From Macrobrachium rosenbergii (taxonomy: Eukaryota > Arthropoda > Malacostraca > Decapoda > Palaemonidae), in assembly GCF_040412425.1 (NCBI RefSeq), contig NC_089789.1:36378606-36442605 (forward strand): a stretch of 64,000 bases of DNA, read 5' to 3'. Position 1 is the stretch's first letter. The number at the start of each line of letters is the position of its first letter. The notes beneath the pieces are model-generated. The model saw nothing but the letters and a program-made list of their open reading frames with translations, was not told the DNA's origin and did no database searches. A program made the translations under genes and the position numbers. Shown here in pieces: positions 25,442 to 34,893 of this stretch.

Positions 25442-26261
25442 ATGGCAGGGGTTTGCCTTCACACGGCTCCTTCCTTCTCTGCTCTTCCTGGAGTATATCC
25501 TAGACTTTATGTAGGAATCTCCCGAATTTTATAGAGTTACTGCAATCCATATCTATGGGATCAGGTAACAGATTATTTATTTGGCATATGTGACATCATT
25601 ACAAAAAAAAACCTAATAAAAACATCGAATTTAAATTGACATTTTGGTGATTCCATTAAGAAAAATTTAGTTTAGTTATTGTGGAGAGAAATCATTTCTC
25701 AGTGTCGGATTTACGTTATCATCTTGGACAAGCATTAAGAAATCGTTGACATACGTTGACGGGGAATAATACTCGAAAAACTTTAACTGGCGTCGTCATG
25801 ACGATCACATCTTCAGAACACTAAACTATGCGTCACAATTTTTTTAACGTATTTACGTCATCATGATGTAAATCCTTGAGAAATGTCGAATTTGCGTCAT
25901 CCAGATCCACTTATATCTTAATGGCTTTTTGCAACCTCTCAAAATACTATCGTCTTTTTTTTTCGTGATCAACCCTCCTGGGAAAAGTTATGAAAATCTA
26001 TTTGCACGTTTTGGGGATTTAATTCTAGCTGCCAATAAAAAGAAATTGAAAAAACGGAGAAAAGAATATGAAGTAAATTTCAAAACAAGTCTTAAATAAA
26101 CGCCAATTGTAAAGTCTCCAAAATGAAATCAAATAAATGGCACATTTTGCATTGGAGAATTTGCGCAATATTTTCTTATTAATGGAATGGGAATTAAGCG
26201 AAGATTTTTACTTCAATGTTGCATCTTTATTTGCACAGCCAGCGAGTCCAGTATTATTCTT
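25257..26261. other. Spacer with (TAG)n
   Basis: Perfect TAG run at 25397-25441. The rest is unique AT-rich DNA without recognised features. Confidence 0.6.
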
Positions 26262-26649
26262 AAACAAGTAAAAAATGCTCCGAAGTTTCTTCGGCGCAAT
26301 CGAGTTTTCTGTACAGCCGCTACAGTGTATAATCAAGGCCACCGAAAATAGATCTATCTTTCGGTGGTCTCGGTATAATGCTGTATGAGCGGCGGCCCAT
26401 CCTTTATCATTGCCAGAAGCACGATTATAGCTAACTTTAACCTTAAATAAATAAAAACTACTGAGGCTAGAGGTTTGCAATTTGGTATGTTTGATGATTG
26501 GAGGGTGGATGATCAACATACCAATTTGCAGCCCTCTGGCCTCAGCAGTTTTTAAGATCTGAGGGCGAACAGAAAAAGTGCGAACAGAAAAAAAGTGCGG
26601 ACGGACAGACAAAGCCGGCACAATAGTTTTCTTTTACAGAAAACTAAAA
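26262..26649 (+). mobile_element. Foldback element family A, copy 4 (reference copy)
   Basis: Best copy for the family layout. The 5' end is AAACAAGTAAAAAATG, followed by hairpin 1 (CTCCGAAG-TTT-CTTCGGCGC), hairpin 2 (CCACCGAAAATAGATC with ATCTTTCGGTGG) and CGATTATAGCTAACTTTAAC. Hairpin 3 follows: arms 26457-26500 and 26510-26551, built from ACTGAGGCTAGAGG / CCTCTGGCCTCAG and TTGGTATG / CATACCAA. Then come subrepeats of GCGRACAGAAAAA, GACGGACAGACAAAGCCGGC, and the terminal hairpin AGTTTTC-TTTTACA-GAAAACT. Seven copies in one window point to a dispersed element. No transposase, A/B box or clear target duplication was found, so MITE/foldback-like is an inference. Confidence 0.88.
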
Positions 26650-26689
26650 GCGGAAGTTTTATCACCGGAAGGGCAGCAAAACGAGGTGG

Positions 26690-27335
26690 TAGAACTCTCT
26701 TGAGTGTATGACTCCTCACGATAATTTTACAAATATCTCTTCATTCAACCGTGCTTCTTAAAGAGACCTGCTTTCGTTTCACTTTGCTTTTCAGGGAGAC
26801 TTAACGATTTCGTGTTATCTTTTAAGAGACATTTCTTCATTTTGCTTCACTTTTTAGCGGGACTTATGATTACTTCAGTATACATTTCGTTGTACTTTTT
26901 AGGAAGGTATAATTCATACTTTTAAGATGTAATTTCATTGTTTTTTCATCGAAAATCACCTTTAAATATACGGTACTTTTCAGGTAGACTAAACTTTATT
27001 TCACAGTATTTTTCAAGGAGACTAACCTTCCCTCCACTGTGCTTTTTAACGAGATTGTACATCATTTCACCGTACTTTTCAATGAGGTTGTACATATTTT
27101 CACTGAAATTTTCAACGAGATTGTAGATCATTTTACTGTCTTTTCAACGAGGATGTACATCATTCACAGTACTTTTCAACGAGGTTGCACATCATTTCAC
27201 AGTACTCTTCAACGGGATTGTACATAATGTCACAGTGCTCTTCAACGAGATTGTACATCATTCACAGTACTTTTCAACGAGATTGTACATCGTTTCGCAG
27301 AGCTTTTCAACGATGCTAACCTTCCTTTCACCGTA
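26690..27335. repeat. Degenerate left part of the 33 bp minisatellite
   Basis: Phrases such as TTTTCAACGAGATTGTACAT followed by CATTTCACAGTAC repeat at about 30-34 bp from 27040, and more weakly back to 26700 (CTTTTTAGCGGGACTTA and similar). Similarity to the core unit improves steadily rightwards. Confidence 0.8.
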
Positions 27336-28530
27336 CTTTTCAGCCTGGTTAGCCTTCATTGGACCGCACTTTCCAACGACTCTTACCTTCATTTCACCGA
27401 ACGTTTCAGCGTGACTTGCCTTCATTTCACCGAACATTTTAGCGTGACTGACCTTCATTTCGCCGAACATTTCAGCGTGACACTTCATTTCACCGAACAT
27501 TTCAGCGTGACACTTCATTTCACCGAACGTTTCAGCGTGACTGGCCTTCATTTCACCGAAAGTTTCAGCGTTACTTACTTTCATTTCACCTAACTTTTCA
27601 GAGTGACTTACCTTCATTACACCGAACATTACAGCGTGAATGACCTTCATTTCACCGAACGTTTCAGCGTGACTGACCGTCATTTCACCGAACGTTTCAG
27701 AGTGACTTACTTTCATTTCACCTAACGTTTCAGAGTGACTTACCTTCATTACACCGAACACTACAGCGTGACTGACCGTCATTTCACCGAACGTTTCAGC
27801 GTGACTGACCGTCATTTCACCGAACGTTTCAACGTGACTTGCCATCGTTTCACTGCACATTTCAGCGTGACTGAGCTTCATTTCACCGAACATTTCAGCC
27901 TGACTTACCTTCATTTCACTGAACGTTTCAGCATGACTGACCGTCATTTCACCGAACGTTTCAGCGTGACTGACCGTCATTTCACTGAACGTTTCAGCAT
28001 GATTGACCGTCATTTCACCGAACGTTTCAGCGTGACTGACCGTCATTTCACCGAACGTTTCAGCATGATTGACCTTCATTTAACTGAACTTTTCAGCGTG
28101 ACTCGCCGTCATTTCACCGAACATTTCAGCGTGACTTGCCTTCATTTCACCAAACATTTCAGCGTGACTTGCCTTCATTTCACTGAACATTTCAGCGTAA
28201 CTGGCCTTCATTTCACCGAACATTTCAGCGTGACTTACCTTCATTTCACCGAACATTTCAGCGTGACTGACCTTCATTTCACCGAACATTTCAGCGTGAC
28301 TGACCTTCATTTCACCGAACATTTCAACGTGACTGACCTACATTTCACCGAACGTTTGAGCGTGACTGACCTTCATTTCACCGAACATTTCAGCGTGACT
28401 GACCTTTATTTCACCGAACATTTCAGCGTGAATGACCGTCATTTCACCGAACATTTCAGCGTGACTGACCTTCATTTCACCGAACATTTCAACAACCCTT
28501 GCCTTGGTTTCACCGTTCTTGTCAGCGAGA
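27336..28530. repeat. 33 bp minisatellite, ~35 copies, open on both strands
   Basis: The unit is close to GCGTGACTGACCTTCATTTC followed by ACCGAACATTTCA. Because 33 is divisible by three and the unit lacks stops in one frame on each strand, long frames appear: 27735-28565 plus (11-residue repeat around VTDRHFTERFS) and 27258-28079 and 28080-28322 minus (repeat around MFGEMKVSHAE). Variants (GTT/ACA, CTT/CGT) are interspersed as expected from unequal exchange. I treat this as a satellite, not a gene: both strands are equally open, there is no non-repetitive flanking coding sequence, and the frame is broken by scattered point changes. Confidence 0.93.
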
Positions 28531-28996
28531 ATGCTCATCGATTCCTGCGCTTACCGTACTCATGAAGTAGGCTTGAAGCATTCATGTACGAAAGACATCG
28601 CTCCAATTCTTATATCCTGCTGGAAAGTAGAACAAAAATACACTTCTTGTATGCTCGATGATTAGGAAGACACAAAGCGTAAATAGAGAAGAAGAGGACA
28701 CTAATTTCCTCGTGAGGAATATATAAAAAAAGGGACGTTATTTTTCATGTGCTGACGAAGTGCGCCATTGATTGCCTGAACATTGTTTGCACTCTCGTTC
28801 TGTTTTGTATTTGTTTATCTGTTAGTGTTCCTCTTCCGTTTGTTTACGAGTGTTTGCATTCTTCTTCTTCCGAGCAGGATGAATAGGCTGCCTGCACTCT
28901 TGCTCTTTTTTCTATTTTTTTTTTTTTTTAGGTGGCTTTCCTATCGTTTGGGTAAGATTTCGAGCCGCAGATGTGTAATGTTTATTGTTGGCTACA

Positions 28997-29000
<4 letters not shown>
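28531..29000. other. Spacer
   Basis: Unique sequence with a poly-T near 28918-28930; no gene recognised. Confidence 0.5.

Positions 29001-29051
<51 letters not shown>
29001..29051. repeat. (TC)n microsatellite
   Basis: Perfect TC followed by a short TTA run. Confidence 0.95.
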
Positions 29052-29055
<4 letters not shown>

Positions 29056-29198
29056 ATTATTGTTATTATTACTGTTGCCTTGTTTTCATGTCTTCCGTCA
29101 CTGTCTATTTCAACTTATTTTGTGATAATATTATTTCTTAATTTGCATTTACTCTTGTATATTTTTTGTATTTTTATCTGAAGATTTCACCCAAGATG

Positions 29199-29202
<4 letters not shown>

Positions 29203-29259
<57 letters not shown>
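29203..29259. repeat. (TC)n microsatellite, left of a SINE fragment
   Basis: Perfect TC that ends exactly at the truncated start of SINE B copy 3; a similar TC tract resumes at 29373. Confidence 0.95.
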
Positions 29260-29262
<3 letters not shown>

Positions 29263-29370
29263 ACTAGGTAACCAATTGGTTCTTAGCCACGTAAAATAAA
29301 TCTAATCCTTCGGGCCAGCCCTAGGAGAACTGTTAATCAGCTGAGTGACCTGGTTGAGCTAAGGTATACT

Positions 29371-29372
<2 letters not shown>
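29260..29372 (+). mobile_element. tRNA-derived SINE, family B, copy 3 (5'-truncated)
   Basis: Only the last ~113 bp of the family are present, from GTTACTAGGTAACCAATTGG through TAATCCTTCGGGCCAGCCC to CTAAGGTATACTT. The tRNA head is missing. TC tracts of about 57 bp lie directly on both sides, so the fragment sits inside a microsatellite. Confidence 0.9.

Positions 29373-29429
<57 letters not shown>
29373..29429. repeat. (TC)n microsatellite, right of a SINE fragment
   Basis: Perfect TC, about 28 units. Confidence 0.95.
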
Positions 29430-29432
<3 letters not shown>

Positions 29433-29754
29433 TAAATGGCCTGAATAGTTGTTAAAACGTCTGGCCCTGTCAATCAGAGCTCTCTGTACCACAATTAACA
29501 ATTAGTTGAGACATTGACAATGGACATGGTATTTCAAATCCTGAGGCGGTTGTTTTATATTTTATTCAATTCATTCAGATGCGTAACTTACGTCAATGAA
29601 GCTGAAAGACTTGTCTGTCGTTCACTACAGTATATTGACGCCATAGACTTTATTGGGACCCATTGCCGCTGGCACTAGGCCACACCAATTTATCATGAAT
29701 ATCTTCAATACCTGCTCACTTATTTATTAATTTATATATTTCTTTACTTTTTAC
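29430..29754. other. Spacer
   Basis: Unique. A minus-strand TGGCCTAGTGCC near 29670-29685 resembles an A box, but no B box follows. Confidence 0.45.
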
Positions 29755-30787
29755 ATGGCGTTCAAGAACATAATTTTCACGCCTCTTAAGAACAGGATTT
29801 TCATGCCTCTCAAGAACGTGATTTTCATGCCTCTCAAGAACAGGATTTTCATGCCTCGGGAACAGGATTTTCATGCCTCTCAAGAACAGGATTTTCACGC
29901 CTCTCAAGAACAGGATTTTCGTGCCTCTCAGGAACAGGATTTTCATGCCTCAAGAACAGGATTTTCATGCCTCTCAAGAACAGGATTGTCATGCCTCTCA
30001 AGAACAGGATTTTCATGCCTCTCAAGAACATGACTGTCATGCCTCTTAAGAACAGGATTTTAATGCCTGTCAAGAACAATTTTCATGCCTGTCAAGAACA
30101 GGATTTTCATGCCTCTCAAGAACAGGATTTTATGCCTCTCAAGAACAGGATTTTCATGTCTCTCAAGAACAGGATTTTTATGCCTCAAGAACATAATTTT
30201 CATGCCTTTCAAGAACAGGATTTTCATGCCTGTCAAGAACAGGATTTTCATGCCTGTCAAGAACAGGATTTTCATGCTTCTCAAGAACAGGATTTTCATG
30301 CCTCTCAAGAACAGGATTTTCATGCCTCTCAAGAACAAGATTTTCATGCCCCTCAAGAACAGGATTTTCATGTCTCTCGAGAACATGATTTTCATGCCCC
30401 TCGAGAACATGATTTTCATGCCTCTCAAGAACTTGATTTTCATGCCTCTCAAGAACAGGATTTTCATGCCTCTCAAGAACATAATTTTCATGCCTCTTAA
30501 GAACGGGATTTTCGTGCCTCTCAAGAACATAATTTTCATGCCTGTCAAGAACAGGATTTTCATGCCTCTCAAGAACAGGATTTTCATGCCTCTTAAGAAC
30601 AGGATTTTCATGCATCTCAAGAACAGGATTTTCATGCCTCTCAAGAGCAGGATTTTCATGCCTCTCAAGAACATAATTTTCATGCCTCTGAAAAAACATG
30701 ATTTTCATGCCTCTCAAGAACAGGATTTTCATGCCTCTTAAGAACAGGATTTTCATGCCTCTCAAGAGCAGGATTTTCATGCCTCCC
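29755..30787. repeat. 24 bp minisatellite, ~43 copies, open on both strands
   Basis: The unit is close to CTCAAGAACAGGATTTTCAT plus GCCT. As 24 is divisible by three, plus-strand frames repeat MPLKNRIF and minus-strand frames repeat MKILFLRG. Occasional one- or two-base losses switch frames, giving the appearance of several overlapping ORFs. Satellite rather than gene: no unique flanking coding sequence and both strands open. Confidence 0.95.
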
Positions 30788-30870
30788 AATTTCCTCATAG
30801 GTACCTATGGATCTGATTGTCTCTGCATCGTCTCTGTACGAAACCTCGAGAAAAAGTCTGTAGGGAACCC

Positions 30871-31206
30871 CTACGAATTCTGGTTCAATTTTGTCTTTAA
30901 TTGAATAAAATCCTCAGGCCTATGTAGCGACCAGATGGGTCTGCCCTGGCAGTCACTTTGAACGCTCTCATCGTCGCGTTTGATGTTGGAGTAAGGGAAT
31001 TTGATTCCCTTCCTTTTTTTACCCACCGTACAGTAAGTCCTTTGTGCAGGTAATCGTTTTAATAAACTATCATGCTTCAGGTCTTTTGCTCCAGCCGTTT
31101 TGGAATATGGCGTTGGCTGGACCTCGGCAGGATTTGGGGAAGTTTCTCTTTTAGAGGAAATTGTTTGAATTGATGTATCTGGCGGCAGAGACGAATTACT
31201 AATCAC
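30871..31206 (-). CDS. Unrecognised ORF, possible relic of a dispersed element
   Basis: A 111-codon minus-strand frame immediately beside the 24 bp array, with mixed composition (ending KTKLNQNS) rather than simple repeats. It contains the phrases TYCTVGKKRKG and CQGRPIWSLHRPED. I cannot assign it to a family. It has no signal peptide or membrane segment and no visible splice structure. It could be a fragment of a retroelement ORF, an exon, or chance. Confidence 0.2.
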   Translation of the reverse strand: MISNSSLPPDTSIQTISSKRETSPNPAEVQPTPYSKTAGAKDLKHDSLLKRLPAQRTYCTVGKKRKGIKFPYSNIKRDDESVQSDCQGRPIWSLHRPEDFIQLKTKLNQNS

Positions 31207-31640
31207 TATCAGTAATCACACTGAAATGAGGGAATAAGGGAAAACACTGCAAGAACAGCATTCTACAAGCAAAATCTTTGAAATAAAACAGAATGAAGGG
31301 TTTTGAGTTCATCAATAAACACGCTACGGTAAATAGAATACTCTGAACTTTAACCCCCCGTTTTTTTGGCGTTTTTTAAATTGGCATGAGAAAACGGAGA
31401 GGAAAAAGACAGAAATTAATATGCAGAGGGAGGTTGTAGCTTAGCCCCGGCTAGGAAAGGGGAGGAATTAATCCCGAACGAAGCTTCAGCTATATTTTAA
31501 AGGAACTGTATTTCACTGAATATTTATCATTTCCAAAATCCAACACAAATGGAAAACCTCATTTACGTTCGAACCTTTCGGGGGTGTTCAAACCAATTGA
31601 GAGAACGACACATCAAACATGACCATCTGTGGAGGCCTGC
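31207..31640. other. Spacer
   Basis: Nothing recognised. Confidence 0.5.
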
Positions 31641-31720
31641 ACATGGGCCTATCAACCCCACCTCAAAAACCAATGCTTGGATGGGTGACCGTCTAAGAGT
31701 GACAGACACCACTGGCGCAT
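31641..31720 (+). mobile_element. 5S-rRNA-like segment (box C only)
   Basis: TGCTTGGATGGGTGACCGTC at 31674-31693 matches the strongly conserved 3' control region (box C) of eukaryotic 5S rRNA almost base for base. Upstream 5S sequence is not convincing. Most likely a fragment of a 5S-derived SINE or pseudogene; chance cannot be excluded for one 20 bp match, but a second 5S-like segment lies 1 kb away on the same strand. Confidence 0.5.
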
Positions 31721-32054
31721 GGGCACCCTTCAGCATCAGTGAGGCATTGGGAAAGCAACTTCACCTCCAGATTTTGCTCATAGACTAACAAAGACCTTTG
31801 AAGTCCTGGAGTAAGCTGGATTTTGTTGAAGAGTAATCTAGCTTCGTAATAGCACAGGCTCTTGCACCAAACTCGCCCCGATTGCTTCCCATTAATTCGA
31901 AAACAGTTGCGACTAGTGATTATGACGTCCATGTTGATTACGGGGTTCATTTTTGAGGATTTCCAGTCGTCATTGATACTCGCACACTGACAGTTGTTCT
32001 CATGATTAATCCCAGCTGACCTTTTGATCAAATGTCATGGACACATGGATTCAT

Positions 32055-32058
<4 letters not shown>
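31721..32058. other. Spacer
   Basis: Unique; nothing recognised. Confidence 0.5.
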
Positions 32059-32113
<55 letters not shown>

Positions 32114-32197
32114 AGAGGTAAGAACCGTTCTATTTTCTTAGTTTCCGATTCGGCCGTGATGTTTTGTGGCGTCGATGCCAAAATTAACACTAAAACG

Positions 32198-32247
<50 letters not shown>

Positions 32248-32301
32248 ATCCTTCCTTTCTTCAAGGAGTGATATAGACCCCTCTCTCTCAAAGGATCGCA
32301 A

Positions 32302-32355
<54 letters not shown>
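32059..32355. repeat. (TC)n, (TC)n, (GA)n cluster
   Basis: TC at 32059-32113 and 32203-32242, then GA at 32306-32355. The GA block is an inverted copy of the TC blocks, so the cluster can fold. Confidence 0.93.
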
Positions 32356-32358
<3 letters not shown>

Positions 32359-32650
32359 TATCAACCTCACCGGGATAATACCATTCATTAGCTCCTCCGA
32401 TCGTCTGTTTGCCCTTATGTCCATAACTGAGTATGAGCTCTTACTGGATGAGCATCAAAACATTCATTTGTAAATTCAAAAGTGTTGCGTGAAGCGTCAG
32501 GTCATGAGCCACACCATTTCCATCTAGGATTTAAACACTTTCATATGCATGATCCTCACAGGTATTTATTTCATGAACGGATAAAGCAAATGAAAGATAA
32601 AATATGCCTTTGTTTAAGACGGTCGCCAAACCGACGGTCATTGGACAAAA
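32356..32650. other. Spacer
   Basis: Nothing recognised. Confidence 0.5.
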
Positions 32651-32710
32651 GGAGGTAGACAACCGTGGGTCTGGTCAGTACCTGGATGGATGACCGCCAG
32701 GTCCCGCAGA
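32651..32710 (+). mobile_element. 5S-rRNA-derived segment with internal promoter region
   Basis: Over 48 gap-free positions (32651-32698) the sequence agrees at about 36 with the typical animal 5S rRNA region spanning box A, the intermediate element and box C, including GGTCAGTACCTGGATGG and TGACCGCC. The 5' third of 5S is not recognisable and the 3' flank departs after GGTCCCGC. A 5S-derived SINE head (SINE3 type) or a truncated 5S pseudogene are both possible. Confidence 0.6.
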
Positions 32711-33450
32711 TAAGTCAGTTTGTTGCCAGGTACCAGCAGGCAAATAGGTTCCAGTGACCAGGTGTGGTGAGATGGCTTAGAGCTACGAACTTGGTTCCAA
32801 AGACAAACGTTTAAAAGCTTGCACTAGATCTCAGGGGTCTGATGTGAGCGTCAGAAAGGTCTCAGAGAAGCCTGGGGAGCCAAAATTAAATGCGTTAGTA
32901 TTTAGAGGTCATAAACTGTCGTTCGTGGTCAGTGGTCGTGATCACTTTACAGACAAGTGTCGAAGCGAACTCCTCGGAAAACGGGCAATTGACGTTCGGA
33001 AGGAAACTCGGTATAATTAATATAAACTCTCAGTAAGTTACTGTATAAAACATTCTTCTCCTGTGAAAGCTTACGAACTTGCCAAAGAAAGACTTAGAGG
33101 CAGCAATGGTAAAAAAAAAAGTACCATAGATAACAAAAGTGAAACTCTCAGTCGCATGAATCAGTAAATTAAAGAGAAATGAGGAGCCGCTGCAAAGACT
33201 TATCCTTTCGGCTATCCACTCTCTCTCTCTCTGCCATCTCACAATTCAGAATTTAAATGCTAAAGTATCCTAGACGTGTATATCTCACATTCCATATCAA
33301 TGTGCGTGTCATATTTCGCGGCTTTAATATTTCTGACGTAAAATACCAGTGGCAGAGAATTGTGCAACTCGGATCAAAATCAAGGATACGGACATTTCAA
33401 GTTGGCTGTTGGGAATCAGGTATCGGCTGGGGAACTAAGCTTTATATATT
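32711..33450. other. Spacer
   Basis: Unique apart from a short TC run at 33220-33231. No gene recognised. Confidence 0.5.
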
Positions 33451-33662
33451 TCTCAGACAGCCAGACAAAAATAGATACACATTAACAGACAGAAACCGGC
33501 GTACGTGAAGACAAATGAGCAGGCAGTGAAAGAGAAATAGTAAGAGGAAGAGAGAGGAAAAGGGGGAGGGAGAAGGACAGATTGACAGACTTAGAAAAAC
33601 AGACTTACAGAAATAGACAGAAGCCGGCATACATTGAGACAAACGGATAGGCAGCAAAAGGG

Positions 33663-33721
<59 letters not shown>

Positions 33722-33782
33722 AGACATATAGAAAAATACTGCGGCAGGAAACATTGAGACAGACGAACAGGCAGTAAAAGAA

Positions 33783-33832
<50 letters not shown>

Positions 33833-33917
33833 ACAGCCGGAAACAGAGACAGACGAACAGGCAATAAAAGAATAAACGGAGAGAGAGACGAACAAACAGG
33901 AGAACAGAGAGAGACAA

Positions 33918-33968
<51 letters not shown>
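33451..33968. repeat. Tandem array of (GA)n plus ~70-110 bp bodies
   Basis: Four bodies with GAAACCGGC/GAAGCCGGCATAC, ATTGAGACARACG and CAGGCAGTAAAAG-like phrases, separated by GA runs at 33667-33717, 33788-33828 and 33924-33966. The minus-strand S/L-rich frame of 142 codons is a by-product. Confidence 0.88.
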
Positions 33969-33970
<2 letters not shown>

Positions 33971-34342
33971 TAGGCTGTTTCCAGACTTTCACCTTTCTAT
34001 CATTTCTTTCAAGTTCCATCTCCCATAATTTGCAAACGAAATTGTTTCCACGTATTTATACCTCACACCCAAGTTCTCTACTTTAATTACCACCATTTTT
34101 ATTCTCAAATTTTCCTTCATCGTCGTATATTATTCCGCTCTGTTTTCACCTCACTTCTCTAGCTCACAATTCCTGTCATATTTGTTCAAGAAGAACTCCT
34201 CTCTGAAGTCCTTCCTGTTACTTGAGGTTTGTTAAAAAAAATCGGCAACCTTGTTTTCATCTACGTTATCTGTCTGTAATAAAATTAAAAATGATAACTC
34301 TCAGTATATTTGTCATTACTGTCACTATGATATGCCACAGCC
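33969..34342. other. Spacer
   Basis: Pyrimidine-rich unique DNA; nothing recognised. Confidence 0.5.
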
Positions 34343-34355
34343 TTGGATACTAACT
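34343..34355 (+). repeat. Left target-site duplication of SINE B copy 2
   Basis: TTGGATACTAACT, identical to 34632-34644. Confidence 0.93.
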
Positions 34356-34631
34356 AGTTCCTCGTTGGACAACTCGGCAGAGTTCTCGGCTAGCACTCCG
34401 CTAGGCCCGAGTTCGAGTCTCCGGCGGGCCAATGAAGAATTAGAGGAATTTATTTCTGGTGATGGAAATTCATTTCTCAGTATAATATGGTTCGGATTCC
34501 ACAATAAGCTGTAGGTCCCGTTGCTTGGTAACCAATTGGTTTTAGCCACGTGAAATAAGTCTAATCCTTCGGGCCAGCCCTAGGAGAGCTGTTAATCAGC
34601 TCAGTGGTCTGGTTAAACTAAGGTATACTTT
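34356..34631 (+). mobile_element. tRNA-derived SINE, family B, copy 2
   Basis: A 276 bp element. The A box TGGACAACTCGG starts at 34366 (10 of 12 to consensus) and the B box core GTTCGAGTC at 34411 gives 45 bp spacing. The body is nearly identical to copy 1 (TTATTTCTGGTGATGG, TTCGGATTCCACAATAAGC, CCAGCCCTAGGAGAGCTG) and ends CTAAGGTATACTT. The head differs from copy 1 more than the body does, suggesting different tRNA-like heads or faster decay of the head. Perfect 13 bp duplications frame it, so both ends are exact and this is probably the younger copy. Confidence 0.95.
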
Positions 34632-34644
34632 TTGGATACTAACT
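34632..34644 (+). repeat. Right target-site duplication of SINE B copy 2
   Basis: TTGGATACTAACT, perfect match to the left copy. Confidence 0.93.
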
Positions 34645-34654
34645 TGGATTTTTT

Positions 34655-34681
34655 TTAGTGGTCGGGTTAAACTGCGTACTT
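34655..34681 (+). mobile_element. Possible leftover SINE B 3' fragment
   Basis: AGTGGTCGGGTTAAACTGCG followed by TACTTG resembles the family's terminal AGTGGTCTGGTTAAACTAAG, just downstream of the complete copy. About 26 bp only, so uncertain. Confidence 0.4.
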
Positions 34682-34840
34682 GATAAGAGCAATGAATGCA
34701 CAACAATTCCTAGTTTGGGATCAGCCATTTCTTACTAAACCAGGAGTGCTACCTTTTATCTCCTCCGTAGGTTCAGTATCAATAATATTCTGACATTTCT
34801 ATGTATTGATTAATTTATTCAGTGATTTTCTTTTGTCGTT

Positions 34841-34842
<2 letters not shown>

Positions 34843-34891
<49 letters not shown>
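34843..34891. repeat. (TC)n microsatellite
   Basis: Perfect TC. Confidence 0.95.

Positions 34892-34893
<2 letters not shown>

Noticed and set aside
27735..28565. 276-codon plus-strand and 273-codon minus-strand repeat proteins
   Set aside because: Both strands are open because the 33 bp unit is a multiple of three without stops; no unique flanking exon, start context or known domain.
29640..29690. A-box-like TGGCCTAGTGCC on the minus strand
   Set aside because: No B box within 30-60 bp; one 12 bp match is weak.
30060..30798. Overlapping ~200-codon repeat ORFs on both strands
   Set aside because: Produced by the 24 bp minisatellite; frame switches at small indels argue against selection for coding.
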